From contig NC_018868.3 of NCBI RefSeq assembly GCF_000305785.2, positions 434,001-498,000 on the forward strand: a DNA stretch of 64,000 bases, given 5' to 3'. The DNA comes from Simiduia agarivorans SA1 = DSM 21679. Its GTDB lineage: Bacteria > Pseudomonadota > Gammaproteobacteria > Pseudomonadales > Cellvibrionaceae. Shown piece by piece: positions 8,435 through 16,545 of the stretch (the stretch's first letter is position 1; the number at the start of each line of letters is the position of its first letter). The position numbers and the translations under genes were made by a program. The notes below the pieces were generated by a model, which saw nothing but the letters and a program-made list of their open reading frames with translations, had not been told where the DNA came from and did no database searches.

Positions 8435-8830
8435 ATGAAAACCCCATTGATCGCAGCTTGCCTGTTTTGTTTATCTGCTCCCCTGGCCACGGCTGACAAC
8501 CTGAGCGATCGTGCCGACCGGCTGGAGCAGCGTCTCGACAAAAAAGGTGACCGAATCGAGACCCGTCTGGACAACAAGGGCGATCGCATCGACCAACGTC
8601 TGGATAATAAGGGCGATCGTATAGACCAGCGTCTGGATCGACGTGCAGATCTGGCCGAGGCCAATGGCCATGAGCGCAAGGCTGATCATCTGGACGCCAA
8701 GGGTGACCGCATCGATGCGCGCCTGGATCGCAAGGGCGACTGGATTGATCAACGGCTTGACAATAAAGGCGAGCGAATCGATCAGCGACTGGATAATCGC
8801 GGACAGCGTGCCAAACGGCGCGTCGATTGA
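8435..8830 (+). CDS. Exported 11-residue repeat protein of unknown function
   Basis: 131 residues. A signal peptide (residues 1-20, ending APLATA) is followed almost entirely by a charged repeat with an 11-residue period, consensus RLDNKGDRIDQ, starting at residue 33. Six to seven copies are visible, with one irregular insertion (RRADLAEANGHERKADH) in the middle. There is no Cys in the mature part. An 11-residue period is a hendecad, which tends to form long helices or right-handed coiled coils. I infer a periplasmic helical protein with dense salt bridges. The GGAG ribosome site is well placed. I recall similar repeats in uncharacterised pseudomonad proteins but no function. It is not obviously in an operon with its neighbours. 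Confidence 0.8.
   Translation: MKTPLIAACLFCLSAPLATADNLSDRADRLEQRLDKKGDRIETRLDNKGDRIDQRLDNKGDRIDQRLDRRADLAEANGHERKADHLDAKGDRIDARLDRKGDWIDQRLDNKGERIDQRLDNRGQRAKRRVD
8531..8818 (+). repeat. 33-bp tandem repeat units inside the repeat protein gene
   Basis: Units of 33 bp encode RLDxKGDRIDx. Several neighbours are nearly identical at DNA level (around 8565-8635 and 8755-8800), which suggests recent unit duplication or gene conversion. The irregular part at about 8636-8697 breaks the period by a non-unit insertion. Confidence 0.75.
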
Positions 8831-8851
8831 TCAGACGTCGATTGTAAGTAG

Positions 8852-8868
8852 GGGGAACCTGGTTCCCC
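8852..8868. promoter_or_regulatory. Perfect inverted repeat in the intergenic space
   Basis: GGGGAACC and GGTTCCCC flank a single T, 22 bp after the repeat-protein stop. There is no T-run, so it is a poor intrinsic terminator. It may be an operator for the downstream three-gene operon. A pair of GGTACC palindromes (8935-8940 and 8951-8956) also lies just before the next start. Confidence 0.4.
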
Positions 8869-8959
8869 TCATGGCAAAGGCCTTGGCTGAACCGCCTGAC
8901 AGATGTTGTAAGTTAAATGGCAAGTAGCTATAAAGGTACCTAAACAATAAGGTACCGCC

Positions 8960-10216
8960 ATGGATTTCTGGGCCCAGTTGCCGCCTTTGACCACCGGTTT
9001 GCTGATTCTCATCAGTTGCCTCTCACTGTACTTTGCCGGCCCCGGCTACAACAGCCACAGCGCCGCGCAGTCGCCTGCGATACTCACCAGCACCGGTATT
9101 TTCGGCACCTTTCTGGGTGTGGCACTGGGTTTATTGCATTTTGATACCGCCGATATCAGTGCCAGTGTGCCGCAACTGATTAACGGGCTGAAAACGGCGT
9201 TCTGGACGTCCATTGCGGGCCTGCTGGGCGCGTTGATGGTGAAGTTCAGGCACCTGTTTGCCATCGCCCGCCAACGGCGTCGGGCTGAAGCGTTTCAGGC
9301 GGCCAGCCTTACCGATGTGGCGAATTTACTGACTGATATTCACCAGGCACTCACCACCGATGAAGTGCAGGGCGTGCGTGCCCAGTTGTTGTCCCTCAAG
9401 CAAGAACAGAAAGCCAGCTTCAATCAGCTGGTGAATCAACTGTCGGATTACCAGGCGGGCATGGCCCGGGCCAATGCCGAAGCGCTGGTTAAGGCAGTAG
9501 ATAAGGTCATGCGGGATTTCAACGCGGAGATCAACACCCAATACGGCGAAAACTTCCAGGCCCTGAACGACGCCGTGGGTAAGCTGTTGCACTGGCAGGA
9601 AAGCTACCGTCATGAACTGGATGCCTTGTTGCAAGCACAAAAAGCTAATGGCGAATTGTTGGACAAGGCAGCCAGTGCCTATGGCGACATGGTGGCGCAC
9701 GCCGATGTATTTACCAAGGTGTCCCAATCACTGGGCGATATGTTGGCCGGGACTGAGTCACAATCGAAACAATTGGCGCATCACCTGGAATTACTCGCCG
9801 AAGTATCAAGTCGGGCCGCCGAGGGTTTGCCTGCCATGGGTGAAAAACTCCGGCACATGACCGACGAGCTGGCAGACAACCTGGCGCGCAGTCAGCGCGA
9901 AGTGAGTGAGAATCTGCAAGCGGCAACCCAGGCGTTGGCGAATACGTCGCAACAGGTGCATGCCACTCTGGCCGAGCTGGCCAGTGGTACAGACCAGCGG
10001 GTGGCTGATCATCTTGCCCGAATTGAGCGGGGACTTGAGCAGGAACTGGTGCAGGCACTCAAGACTTTCGGTTACCAGATGACGTCCTTGTCGGAAAAAT
10101 TTGTTAACGATTACACGCCGCTCACCGAGCGATTACGCACATTGATTCAACTTGCGGAACAGGCCAATGGCAGTCGTACCGGAACCAAACCCAGAACTGG
10201 CGTCCTCGCCGACTGA
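8960..10216 (+). CDS. MotA/TolQ/ExbB-type channel protein with long helical tail (ZorA-like)
   Basis: 418 residues. Three membrane helices fall in the first 95 residues (about 7-26, 42-60, 75-95). The second and third carry the MotA/ZorA-type pattern: LTSTGIFGTFLGVALGL, then INGLKTAFWTSIAGLLGAL. The remaining 320 residues are almost all helical, rich in Gln, Ala, Glu and Leu, and should project into the cytoplasm as a coiled-coil tail, as in ZorA. There is no CheY- or flagellar-type loop. The next gene, a MotB-like partner, overlaps its end by 50 bp. I infer an ion-driven inner-membrane motor. ZorA of Zorya defence, GldL/AglR-type motors or an unnamed family are all possible. Confidence 0.8.
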   Translation: MDFWAQLPPLTTGLLILISCLSLYFAGPGYNSHSAAQSPAILTSTGIFGTFLGVALGLLHFDTADISASVPQLINGLKTAFWTSIAGLLGALMVKFRHLFAIARQRRRAEAFQAASLTDVANLLTDIHQALTTDEVQGVRAQLLSLKQEQKASFNQLVNQLSDYQAGMARANAEALVKAVDKVMRDFNAEINTQYGENFQALNDAVGKLLHWQESYRHELDALLQAQKANGELLDKAASAYGDMVAHADVFTKVSQSLGDMLAGTESQSKQLAHHLELLAEVSSRAAEGLPAMGEKLRHMTDELADNLARSQREVSENLQAATQALANTSQQVHATLAELASGTDQRVADHLARIERGLEQELVQALKTFGYQMTSLSEKFVNDYTPLTERLRTLIQLAEQANGSRTGTKPRTGVLAD

Positions 10217-10901
10217 TTTTACCGAACAGGAAGAGCATTGGGTTTCTGTCAGCGATCTGATGGGCGGGCTCATGATGGTGTTTCTGTTGATTTCCGTGAT
10301 CTACATGGTCCAGTTGGAAATTGAGTCGCGCAAAATAAAAGATGTTGCCATTCTGTACGATCGCTTGCGTACGCAACTGTATCAGGACTTACAGGCGGAG
10401 TTTGAAGCGGATCTGCCCCGTTGGGGGGCTGAATTGAACCCTGATTTGAGTTTGCGTTTTTACAATACGGAGCTTTTATTTGAACGGGGTGATTCAGATC
10501 TTAACCCTGCGTTCGCGGAAATTCTGGCCGATTTCTTTCCGCGTTACATCAGAATTCTCACCGCCGAACCCTATCGCAACGATATTCTGGAAGTGCGCAT
10601 AGAGGGCCATACTTCCAGCGATTGGGGGCAGGGCGCACCGGTGGATGAGGCCTATATCAAAAATATGAACCTGTCCCAGGCGCGCACGCGATCGGCGGTG
10701 GCGTTTCTGTTGGCGTTGGACGCCGTGCAGACAGAAAAGGCCTGGCTGATCCGTCACCTGACGGCGAACGGATTGTCCTCCTCCAAGCCCGTTTTGCAAG
10801 CCGATGGCGCAGAAGACGAGGTGCGTTCGCGCCGGGTGGAATTCAGGGTGCGGACCGATGCGGATTCTCGTATCGCGACCATTTTGCAGGACGTGCGATG
10901 A
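10167..10901 (+). CDS. MotB/ZorB-like OmpA-domain protein
   Basis: 244 residues from the ATG at 10167. One membrane helix at about 31-52 (LMGGLMMVFLLISVIYMVQL) is preceded by SVSD, with Asp30 in the position of the proton-binding aspartate of MotB. The C-terminal half is an OmpA-like peptidoglycan-binding domain: IEGHTSSDWG (for GHTDxxG), NLSQARTRSAVAFLL, and RSRRVEF (for NRRVEF). It should anchor the motor to the cell wall and conduct ions with the ZorA-like partner. The length fits ZorB and is shorter than typical MotB. The start lies within the upstream gene and the stop overlaps the next start (ATGA), so the three genes are translated together. Confidence 0.82.
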   Translation: MAVVPEPNPELASSPTDFTEQEEHWVSVSDLMGGLMMVFLLISVIYMVQLEIESRKIKDVAILYDRLRTQLYQDLQAEFEADLPRWGAELNPDLSLRFYNTELLFERGDSDLNPAFAEILADFFPRYIRILTAEPYRNDILEVRIEGHTSSDWGQGAPVDEAYIKNMNLSQARTRSAVAFLLALDAVQTEKAWLIRHLTANGLSSSKPVLQADGAEDEVRSRRVEFRVRTDADSRIATILQDVR

Positions 10902-11368
10902 ACCTGCCGGACTTCGATAACTTTGCCCCGCTACAAGCACTGCGGGAAAAAATGCAGGCGGTGGCCCTTGGTCATTACGAGTTTTTTGACCCTAAACGCC
11001 ATCTCACGGGAGACGAGCGTCTGGCGTTGGTTCAGGGGCTGCGCTTGCCACTGCAGGCGATCCGGCCTTTGGATGACAAAACCTTTGCGTTCAAAAACGC
11101 CCGGGTCATTCTCTGGTCCGCCGATGTGATGCAACAAAGCGTGTATCACCTGTGTTTTTGTGACCAGATGACATTGAGTGGCGATGTCGTGGTGGGAACC
11201 CAGCCGCCTGATGTCGCCCAGGTCTGTGCCGCCTGTCTGGATCATTTACAGTACGAGGGCCACAATTCACATCGTCACCGGCATCAGGATTACTATGCCC
11301 AGGTAAGGAAAAATTTCAGCGCGCAGGATTTTTTCAGCCGGTTTGTCCACTACCCGGTAGATGGTTAA
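10898..11368 (+). CDS. Small Cys/His-rich protein of unknown function, third gene of the ZorAB-like operon
   Basis: 156 residues, no signal peptide and no membrane helix. Its start overlaps the ZorB-like stop in ATGA. The C-terminal half has paired cysteines at 86/88 (CFC) and 110/113 (CAAC), then a His-rich stretch (GHNSHRHRH, about 121-129) and a final aromatic segment (SAQDFFSRF). CxC plus CxxC with nearby histidines suggests a zinc site. From memory, the VCxxCLxxLxY pattern recalls small unnamed proteins near mobile or defence genes, but I cannot verify this. It is not recognisably ZorC, ZorD, ZorE or a nuclease. By position it should act with, or be regulated by, the motor pair. Confidence 0.72.
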   Translation: MNLPDFDNFAPLQALREKMQAVALGHYEFFDPKRHLTGDERLALVQGLRLPLQAIRPLDDKTFAFKNARVILWSADVMQQSVYHLCFCDQMTLSGDVVVGTQPPDVAQVCAACLDHLQYEGHNSHRHRHQDYYAQVRKNFSAQDFFSRFVHYPVDG

Positions 11369-11374
11369 TGGTGT

Positions 11375-11590
11375 TCAGTGCACCGGGGTATCTTTGGCTT
11401 CCGTTTCCTGGGCTGAGTAAAACGCCACTATATCCTCGGTAAGCGAGCGGCCGACGGCGCGCCGATCTTTGGAGCGACGGCGTTTGCGGTGGTAGAGGTC
11501 AAATGTCATACCGGCGCAGCGGTCAGGGTCTTTTCTGCGGTCAGCGCCAGACCGGCGCTCCACGAACAGCGGTTTGTGTTTATCGTTCAT
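11375..11590 (-). CDS. Small basic protein with RRxxxDRR motifs
   Basis: 71 residues, convergent with the preceding operon (6-bp gap). Two clusters, ERRSGADRRKDPDR and HRKRRRSKDRR, make the N-terminal two thirds very basic; the tail is acidic. I have seen this layout in small conserved proteins of gammaproteobacteria without a named function; nucleic acid binding is a guess. An AGGTG ribosome site lies ahead of the ATG at 11590. Confidence 0.6.
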   Translation of the reverse strand: MNDKHKPLFVERRSGADRRKDPDRCAGMTFDLYHRKRRRSKDRRAVGRSLTEDIVAFYSAQETEAKDTPVH

Positions 11591-11818
11591 TCCTACACCT
11601 AAGACAGAGTTTTTTTAGTTACACCTTGTCCTTGGTGTTGCCGTATCATACGTTTTTCCGGTTCCTAAACTGGTACCTGCGTCGCAATATTGGCGATGTG
11701 CGCGCCGTTATCGGGACGTACGGCATCGTAGTTGGTTCTTGCGTGCCATTATGCTGGCGACCCGCGGGGCTCCAGAGCCGGGTGATCGGCGGATTCATTG
11801 GATGTAACGAAGGTAGAT

Positions 11819-12121
11819 ATGACCAAGCAACAGCGTTTAATCGACAGCCTGACAGCGGCCTTTTCACCCTCCCACCTTCAGGTGGCAAACGAGAGTCATA
11901 TGCACAATGTACCGCCCGGGTCGGAATCTCACTTTAAGGTGCAAATGGTTTCCGAGAAGTTCTCCGGTAAGCGTCCGGTTCAGCAACACCAGATGGTTTA
12001 TGCGGCGTTGGGTAGTCTGATGCAGGAAATCCATGCGCTGGCCCTGCACACCTGGGCGCCAGAACAATGGGCTGGAGAGCAGGCGGCAGCCTCGCCCCAA
12101 TGCCTGGGTGGCAGTAAGTGA
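11819..12121 (+). CDS. bolA: BolA family protein
   Basis: 100 residues from the ATG at 11819, which has an AAGG ribosome site. The BolA core is clear: LQVANESHMHNVPPGSESHF, then VSEKFSGKRPVQQHQMVYAAL, and a final HALALHTWAPEQW. BolA proteins bind monothiol glutaredoxins with a shared [2Fe-2S] cluster and affect iron handling, cell shape and stress responses. The conserved histidines in NESHMH and in the RHQ-like segment fit a cluster ligand role. The 228 bp upstream hold no other gene. Bacterial BolA and IbaG paralogues are close, but HALALHT and total length favour BolA. Confidence 0.9.
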   Translation: MTKQQRLIDSLTAAFSPSHLQVANESHMHNVPPGSESHFKVQMVSEKFSGKRPVQQHQMVYAALGSLMQEIHALALHTWAPEQWAGEQAAASPQCLGGSK

Positions 12122-12187
12122 GTTGTGCATTTATTGCTCAATCACTACAATGCGCGCCTTTTTAAGATTTAACCATTTGGTAGACCA

Positions 12188-13132
12188 ATGACCGCCGTAG
12201 TTTGTGCCCTCTATAAATTTGTCACCTTGCCCGAATATGAATCGCTCCGTGAGCCACTGCGCCTGGAAATGGAGCGCTTGGGGGTCAAGGGCACCTTATT
12301 GCTGGCATCCGAGGGTATTAACGGCACGGTTGCTGGGTCCCGTGAGGCCATAGACGGGCTGTTGGCGTATCTGAAGGCCATACCGGCCTTTGCCGAGCTC
12401 GACTATAAAGAGTCCTATGAAGACGCCGTGCCTTTTTACCGTACCAAGGTCAAACTCAAGAAAGAAATCGTTACCATGGGCGTCGAGGGTATCGACCCGC
12501 GCCAGGTTGTGGGCACGTATGTTGAGCCTGAAGACTGGAATGCACTCATCTCAGACCCCGATGTGACCCTGGTGGATACCCGCAATTACTACGAGTATGA
12601 AGTGGGCAGTTTCAAGGGCGCTATCAACCCTGAAACCGAGAGTTTCCGGGAGTTTCCTTCTTATGTTGCAAAAACCCTCGATCCGGCCAAACACAAGAAG
12701 GTTGCCATGTTCTGTACCGGAGGTATCCGCTGCGAGAAGTCCACGGCGTTACTGAAGCAGCAAGGCTTTGAAGAGGTGTATCACCTGAAAGGCGGCATTC
12801 TCAAATATCTGGAAAAGGTGCCGGCCGAGCAAAGTCTGTGGAATGGCGAATGCTACGTGTTTGATAACCGGGTTACCGTGAACCACGCCCTGGAAAAGGG
12901 GTCGTTCGATCTGTGCCACGGTTGCCGCCATCCCATTACCGATAAGGACAAGCAGTCACCTCATTATGAGGAAGGGGTTGCCTGCCCCCGTTGCCACGAT
13001 AGCCTCAGCCCGGATCAGCGCAGACGCTTCAGCGAGCGCCAGCGCCAGATCCAGATAGCCAAAGCGCGCAACGAGGCGCATATTGGCCGGGCACCCACCG
13101 AGCGCCAGCTCAAGTCGGGCCAGCGGGGCTGA
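12188..13132 (+). CDS. trhO: tRNA uridine(34) hydroxylase, rhodanese family
   Basis: 314 residues. An N-terminal acylphosphatase-like part ([14 protein letters not shown]) is followed by a rhodanese domain with [17 protein letters not shown] and the active loop [11 protein letters not shown], with Cys176 as the catalytic residue. A C-terminal Cys cluster (CHGCRHP and CPRCHD) may bind metal. YceA/TrhO hydroxylates uridine 34 of certain tRNAs on the way to 5-(carboxy)methoxyuridine. The full length agrees with the family. It follows bolA by 66 bp on the same strand; a shared transcript is possible because no terminator is visible between them. Confidence 0.92.
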   Translation: MTAVVCALYKFVTLPEYESLREPLRLEMERLGVKGTLLLASEGINGTVAGSREAIDGLLAYLKAIPAFAELDYKESYEDAVPFYRTKVKLKKEIVTMGVEGIDPRQVVGTYVEPEDWNALISDPDVTLVDTRNYYEYEVGSFKGAINPETESFREFPSYVAKTLDPAKHKKVAMFCTGGIRCEKSTALLKQQGFEEVYHLKGGILKYLEKVPAEQSLWNGECYVFDNRVTVNHALEKGSFDLCHGCRHPITDKDKQSPHYEEGVACPRCHDSLSPDQRRRFSERQRQIQIAKARNEAHIGRAPTERQLKSGQRG

Positions 13133-13139
13133 CGGCGCG

Positions 13140-14426
13140 GTGGCAGTGCGCTGTACGCTTCTTTGCCTGTCACTGCTGCTACTGAGTGCCTGCTCGGACC
13201 TGCCGGTTAAACATCCTTCCTGTTCAGATCTGTTACTGAAAGATCCCGTTTATGCGCCTGTGGACGCGCATGGGCGCTACGCCGTAAGCCGTTATCTGGC
13301 CTCCATTGCTGACGGTTCTGAGGCTTGGTGGGATTGGAGTGCTGCGATGGCAACCGAGGCTACCAGCGTGCACGACCAGTCCGCCGATTGTGCTTATGTC
13401 GGGCCACTGACGCTTGCCGGACATACACCCCGATACCCCGATGAATACCGGCTTACACTGAGGGCGTTGGGCGTTTATCCATTGACCCGGATTCCTTTTG
13501 TGATGGGGGTCGAGCGGGAGTTGATTAAAACCGAACAGCACTATTCGGCGTTTGCGCAGGCGGCGTTGAGCGATGAGCGTTGGTCGGTATTCGGTATGGA
13601 TACGTCCTCCCTCGGGCTGATCGTCAGTAATCCACTGTTGGCGCCCCCGTTCAGACAGGCGTTAACGCAGGATGTATTGCGTCAGTTCGCCCCGCAATTT
13701 GCGGTTGAAAAGGGCGCTGATGTCTCACTGAACCGGCCCGGATTACCCGTGCGTGACCCGGCGGGCGAGTTGCAATGGCAGGCGCAACCGACCCTTTTGG
13801 TGTTCGCCTCCGTGGGCGAATTCCAGGGCCGGCAAACGCTGCAGTTAAACTATCAGGTGTGGTTTGCTCAGCGCCCCGCCAATGGCCGCTGGGACCCGCT
13901 GGCCGGCACGCTCGACGGCTTGCATTGGCGAGTGCATCTGGACCAGTCGCTGGAGCCGCTCGCGTTTGATGTGATGCACACCTGCGGGTGCTGGTATCAG
14001 GTTTTTCCGGCCTCGGGTTATCGCATAACTGCCGAGGACGGCTATTGGCAGGAGCCGGTGTATGTCGGCCCGTCGCTGAGCCACCCGAATCCGCTGTTAC
14101 TGGTTACGGCGGATAGCCACAGTGTGGTGGGCGTCCGGGCGCCAATCGATAAGTATGAGCCGATGGCGGCTTTGCAGTTGGCACCCGCCATGATTGGCAG
14201 TAAACAAGGCCTCTCCCAGCGGGTTAAAGCGCATCGGCGTTTGTTCAATCCGCAAGGCTATATTCCCGAGTCCGGGCGACTTGAGCGCTATTTCTTCTGG
14301 CCCATGGGCATACCTTCCGCTGGCAGTATGCGGGCACCGGGACGCCATGCCATTGCGTTCACCGGCCGGCGACACTTTGATGACCCCAACCTGCTTGATC
14401 AGCTGGGGTTGGTGTCTGTCAGGTGA
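13140..14426 (+). CDS. Putative outer-membrane lipoprotein of unknown function
   Basis: 428 residues from the GTG at 13140, 7 bp after trhO. The N-terminus is a lipoprotein signal (LLCLSLLLLSAC, lipobox LSAC), giving a lipidated Cys near residue 18; a GTG at 13146 is equally possible. The remainder has no membrane segments and no motif I recognise. Tryptophan-rich beta-like stretches such as LQLNYQVWFAQRP and LDGLHWRVHLDQS suggest a beta-sandwich. The spacing implies cotranscription with trhO. Function unknown. Confidence 0.75.
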   Translation: MAVRCTLLCLSLLLLSACSDLPVKHPSCSDLLLKDPVYAPVDAHGRYAVSRYLASIADGSEAWWDWSAAMATEATSVHDQSADCAYVGPLTLAGHTPRYPDEYRLTLRALGVYPLTRIPFVMGVERELIKTEQHYSAFAQAALSDERWSVFGMDTSSLGLIVSNPLLAPPFRQALTQDVLRQFAPQFAVEKGADVSLNRPGLPVRDPAGELQWQAQPTLLVFASVGEFQGRQTLQLNYQVWFAQRPANGRWDPLAGTLDGLHWRVHLDQSLEPLAFDVMHTCGCWYQVFPASGYRITAEDGYWQEPVYVGPSLSHPNPLLLVTADSHSVVGVRAPIDKYEPMAALQLAPAMIGSKQGLSQRVKAHRRLFNPQGYIPESGRLERYFFWPMGIPSAGSMRAPGRHAIAFTGRRHFDDPNLLDQLGLVSVR

Positions 14427-14610
14427 ATTGTGGCGCATGTGGTTGAATTTGATGCCAAATTCAGGGACTCAGTTGGCGTGGTCGGCGCTGTTAGGCAAAG
14501 GTCTAGTATCGTCTTATGGGTATCTGTGGTCTAATGCCCCCACTGATAAGCGGTAGCCAGTTCGAAGGCGGTAATGTGACCCTGTGCGATCAGAAGGGAA
14601 GGTGGTATTG

Positions 14611-14895
14611 ATGGACTTTGATGATTGGAAAGTGGGTGGCGATGGTCGCTCGGCTTCGCACCCGAGTGGGTTTACGCTCACCATTGAAGGAAACCCTAAA
14701 GATCCTTCGGCCGTAAATCCTGGCCGCTTTCCGCCCGGTTTAAGTGCAATTGAACAGGTTCGTTTATTGCGCCATGGTGTTGAGGCGATAGCCAGTGCCG
14801 CCAAGCGGGTGGCGCCGGCAATGCCCAAGTCACCCTCTGACCGACCGGTGTTGAGCATAAAGCGAAAAAGCCCGGACGCAAAAACGCCAGCATAA
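14611..14895 (+). CDS. Small conserved-looking protein of unknown function
   Basis: 94 residues from the ATG at 14611 (MDFDDWKVGGDG), preceded by a GGAAGG ribosome site. The chain is hydrophilic: a Gly/Pro-rich first half (LTIEGNPKDPSAVNPGRFPPG), a helix (AIEQVRLLRHGVEAIASAAKR) and a basic tail. No family recognised. The stop codon lies inside the loop of the transcription terminator that follows, so the last codons form one arm of the hairpin. Confidence 0.6.
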   Translation: MDFDDWKVGGDGRSASHPSGFTLTIEGNPKDPSAVNPGRFPPGLSAIEQVRLLRHGVEAIASAAKRVAPAMPKSPSDRPVLSIKRKSPDAKTPA

Positions 14896-14909
14896 GCTGG
14901 CGTTTTTAT
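14881..14909 (+). terminator. Rho-independent terminator overlapping a stop codon
   Basis: Arms at 14881-14891 and 14896-14906 (ACGCCAGC / GCTGGCGT core) flank the loop ATAA and are followed by a T-run. The TAA in the loop is the stop of the preceding gene. The A-run on the left arm makes it usable from the opposite side too, for the convergent gene at 14935. Confidence 0.85.
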
Positions 14910-14934
14910 TTGTGCTGTAAAGTGAAATCAGGCG

Positions 14935-15465
14935 TCAGCGAGAGGTGATCATCTGGCCTTTCAGCAGCAGGCGGTTCTTGTGATTCTCCACCTGGGTAAA
15001 AAGTTGCTGGAACTTCTGTGACGCTACCGCCGTGTCCGACTCCTGTCCTGCATAGGTCACGCCACTGAGCAGTGAATCGAGCTCGGTGTTTACTTCGTCC
15101 ATCGCAGTGAAAATCGTATTGGTGGTCTTGTCGTCATTAAACACCCGGCCGCGATTGGTGGCCTGCATGTAGCCATCGCACTCGCTCAGCCAGTCTTTGC
15201 GCTGTCCCAGGTAATCTTTGATATTGCGCATGCTCTTACGGTAATTCATGTCCAGGCGGGAATCTGCATAGGTTTGCAGGCTCTTCATGGAGGAGGTCAT
15301 GAATTCGTTCCGGATGCTATCGCAATACTTCCAGCTCAGGTATCCGGGAAATTCAGTGCCGGATGCTTGTTCTGCTTTGTCCCTAAGGCAGTCTTCGTTG
15401 CACGCTAAGGTGGCGGGGGCTGAACACAGTCCTATGAGCCCCAATGCAAAAATTATCTTTTTCAT
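14935..15465 (-). CDS. Exported protein of unknown function
   Basis: 176 residues. The signal peptide MKKIIFALGLIGLCSAPATLA is followed by a short Cys-containing stretch (CNEDC) and a mostly helical, charged mature part with further Cys in KYCDSIRNEF and LSECDGYMQ. Four cysteines in the mature chain suggest disulfides in the periplasm. No family recognised. It is convergent with the small gene before it and shares the terminator between them. Confidence 0.7.
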   Translation of the reverse strand: MKKIIFALGLIGLCSAPATLACNEDCLRDKAEQASGTEFPGYLSWKYCDSIRNEFMTSSMKSLQTYADSRLDMNYRKSMRNIKDYLGQRKDWLSECDGYMQATNRGRVFNDDKTTNTIFTAMDEVNTELDSLLSGVTYAGQESDTAVASQKFQQLFTQVENHKNRLLLKGQMITSR

Positions 15466-15629
15466 GATTAGCCGCCGCAGTTATTATTCTCTGGCGTTAT
15501 TTACGCCGCTGACTTTCAGTGTATACGTCAAGCATTAGCGAATGTCAACGGGTAAAGGTGTGACCTGCTAGTCAAATGGTATGAGCAGCAGGCCGCAGTT
15601 TGGCTCATATAGTCGAACTAAAGTCTCAT

Positions 15630-16541
15630 TTATACGGCGTTTTGTTTCAGATCGCCCAGGGCACTGGCCATTTCCGGTAAAAGCTGGCGCAAGCTCAACA
15701 GCAGCAACGAGAACTCCGCATCCAATTGGCTGAGAGGGTCTTCCGCGCTGTCTCGGGCCTCTTGCTTGAGGTCGTCACCCAGGCTCAGTCGTTTGATGGT
15801 GCCTTCCTGGGTCAGCAGGAACTGGAGTTGTTCGCGCCAGTTCAGGGCCAGTTGAGCGACTTGCTTGCCGGCGGCTAAATGGCTTTGAATCTCGTCGCAC
15901 AGCAGGTCGTGCCGCCGGCAGCGCAATATGGCCCCTTCTTCACCGGGTTCACGTAATTCGCACTCCTGTCCCAATTTCCACTCCTCTGGGAGAGGCTCAC
16001 CATTAACCCATTGGGTCATCACGGTGGCGGGACTGTAGTTGTACTGAACCGGTGTCAGCGGCAAGCTGCCCAGCGATTGACGCAGCGTACTGGTCAGCTC
16101 TTCCGCCCGGTTCGGGCTGGCGGCGTCGACGATGATCAGCCCGGCCTCCAGGTCGATGATGGCCTGGGTTCTGCGGCTTTTGCGCAAGGCTCTGGGCAGG
16201 CATTCAAACAGAATCTCTTCTTTAAACTGTTCTTTTTCCTTGCGGTAAACGCGGCGTTGCTCTTCGGCTTCAATCGCGGCGGCTTTCTCTTCGACCATTT
16301 CGCGGATGACGGCGGCAGGGAGCACCTTGTCTTCACGGCGCAGGCTGATGAGGGCTGCATTCTGGCCCAGGTGAGCCAGGCCGGGGTGGTGCTTGCCATA
16401 GGGTGATGCCCAGCCCAGGCTGAATTGTGCCTGTTGGCTGCAGGGGGCAAACCGGTCTTGTTCCAACTGTTCAGCCAACGTTGATAAATCGATGCTGTGA
16501 CCATCGCCAAGGCGATAGACCTGTAAATTTTTGAACCACAT
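15630..16541 (-). CDS. rdgC: Recombination-associated protein RdgC
   Basis: 303 residues, the family length. The N-terminal MWFKNLQVYRL, the segments FSLGWASPYGK and ALISLRREDKVLPAAVIRE, and the helical middle with EEILFECLPRALRKSRRT are characteristic of RdgC. The protein forms a ring around double-stranded DNA and restrains RecA filament formation. It is the last gene of a leftward group fnr, DUF4202, sirB2, rdgC, with a 4-bp gap to sirB2. I see no terminator before the 164-bp space that follows. Confidence 0.93.
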   Translation of the reverse strand: MWFKNLQVYRLGDGHSIDLSTLAEQLEQDRFAPCSQQAQFSLGWASPYGKHHPGLAHLGQNAALISLRREDKVLPAAVIREMVEEKAAAIEAEEQRRVYRKEKEQFKEEILFECLPRALRKSRRTQAIIDLEAGLIIVDAASPNRAEELTSTLRQSLGSLPLTPVQYNYSPATVMTQWVNGEPLPEEWKLGQECELREPGEEGAILRCRRHDLLCDEIQSHLAAGKQVAQLALNWREQLQFLLTQEGTIKRLSLGDDLKQEARDSAEDPLSQLDAEFSLLLLSLRQLLPEMASALGDLKQNAV

Positions 16542-16545
16542 AGTT

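Noticed and set aside
8852..8868. Terminator after the repeat protein
   Set aside because: The hairpin has no T-run on either strand, so I list it only as an inverted repeat.
8960..11368. A complete Zorya defence system
   Set aside because: Only ZorA/ZorB-like parts are visible; no ZorC/ZorD helicase, ZorE nuclease or type III partners are present on either side.
11503..11937. Plus-strand frame over the bolA upstream region
   Set aside because: Overlaps bolA in another frame, has no ribosome site and no protein-like composition.
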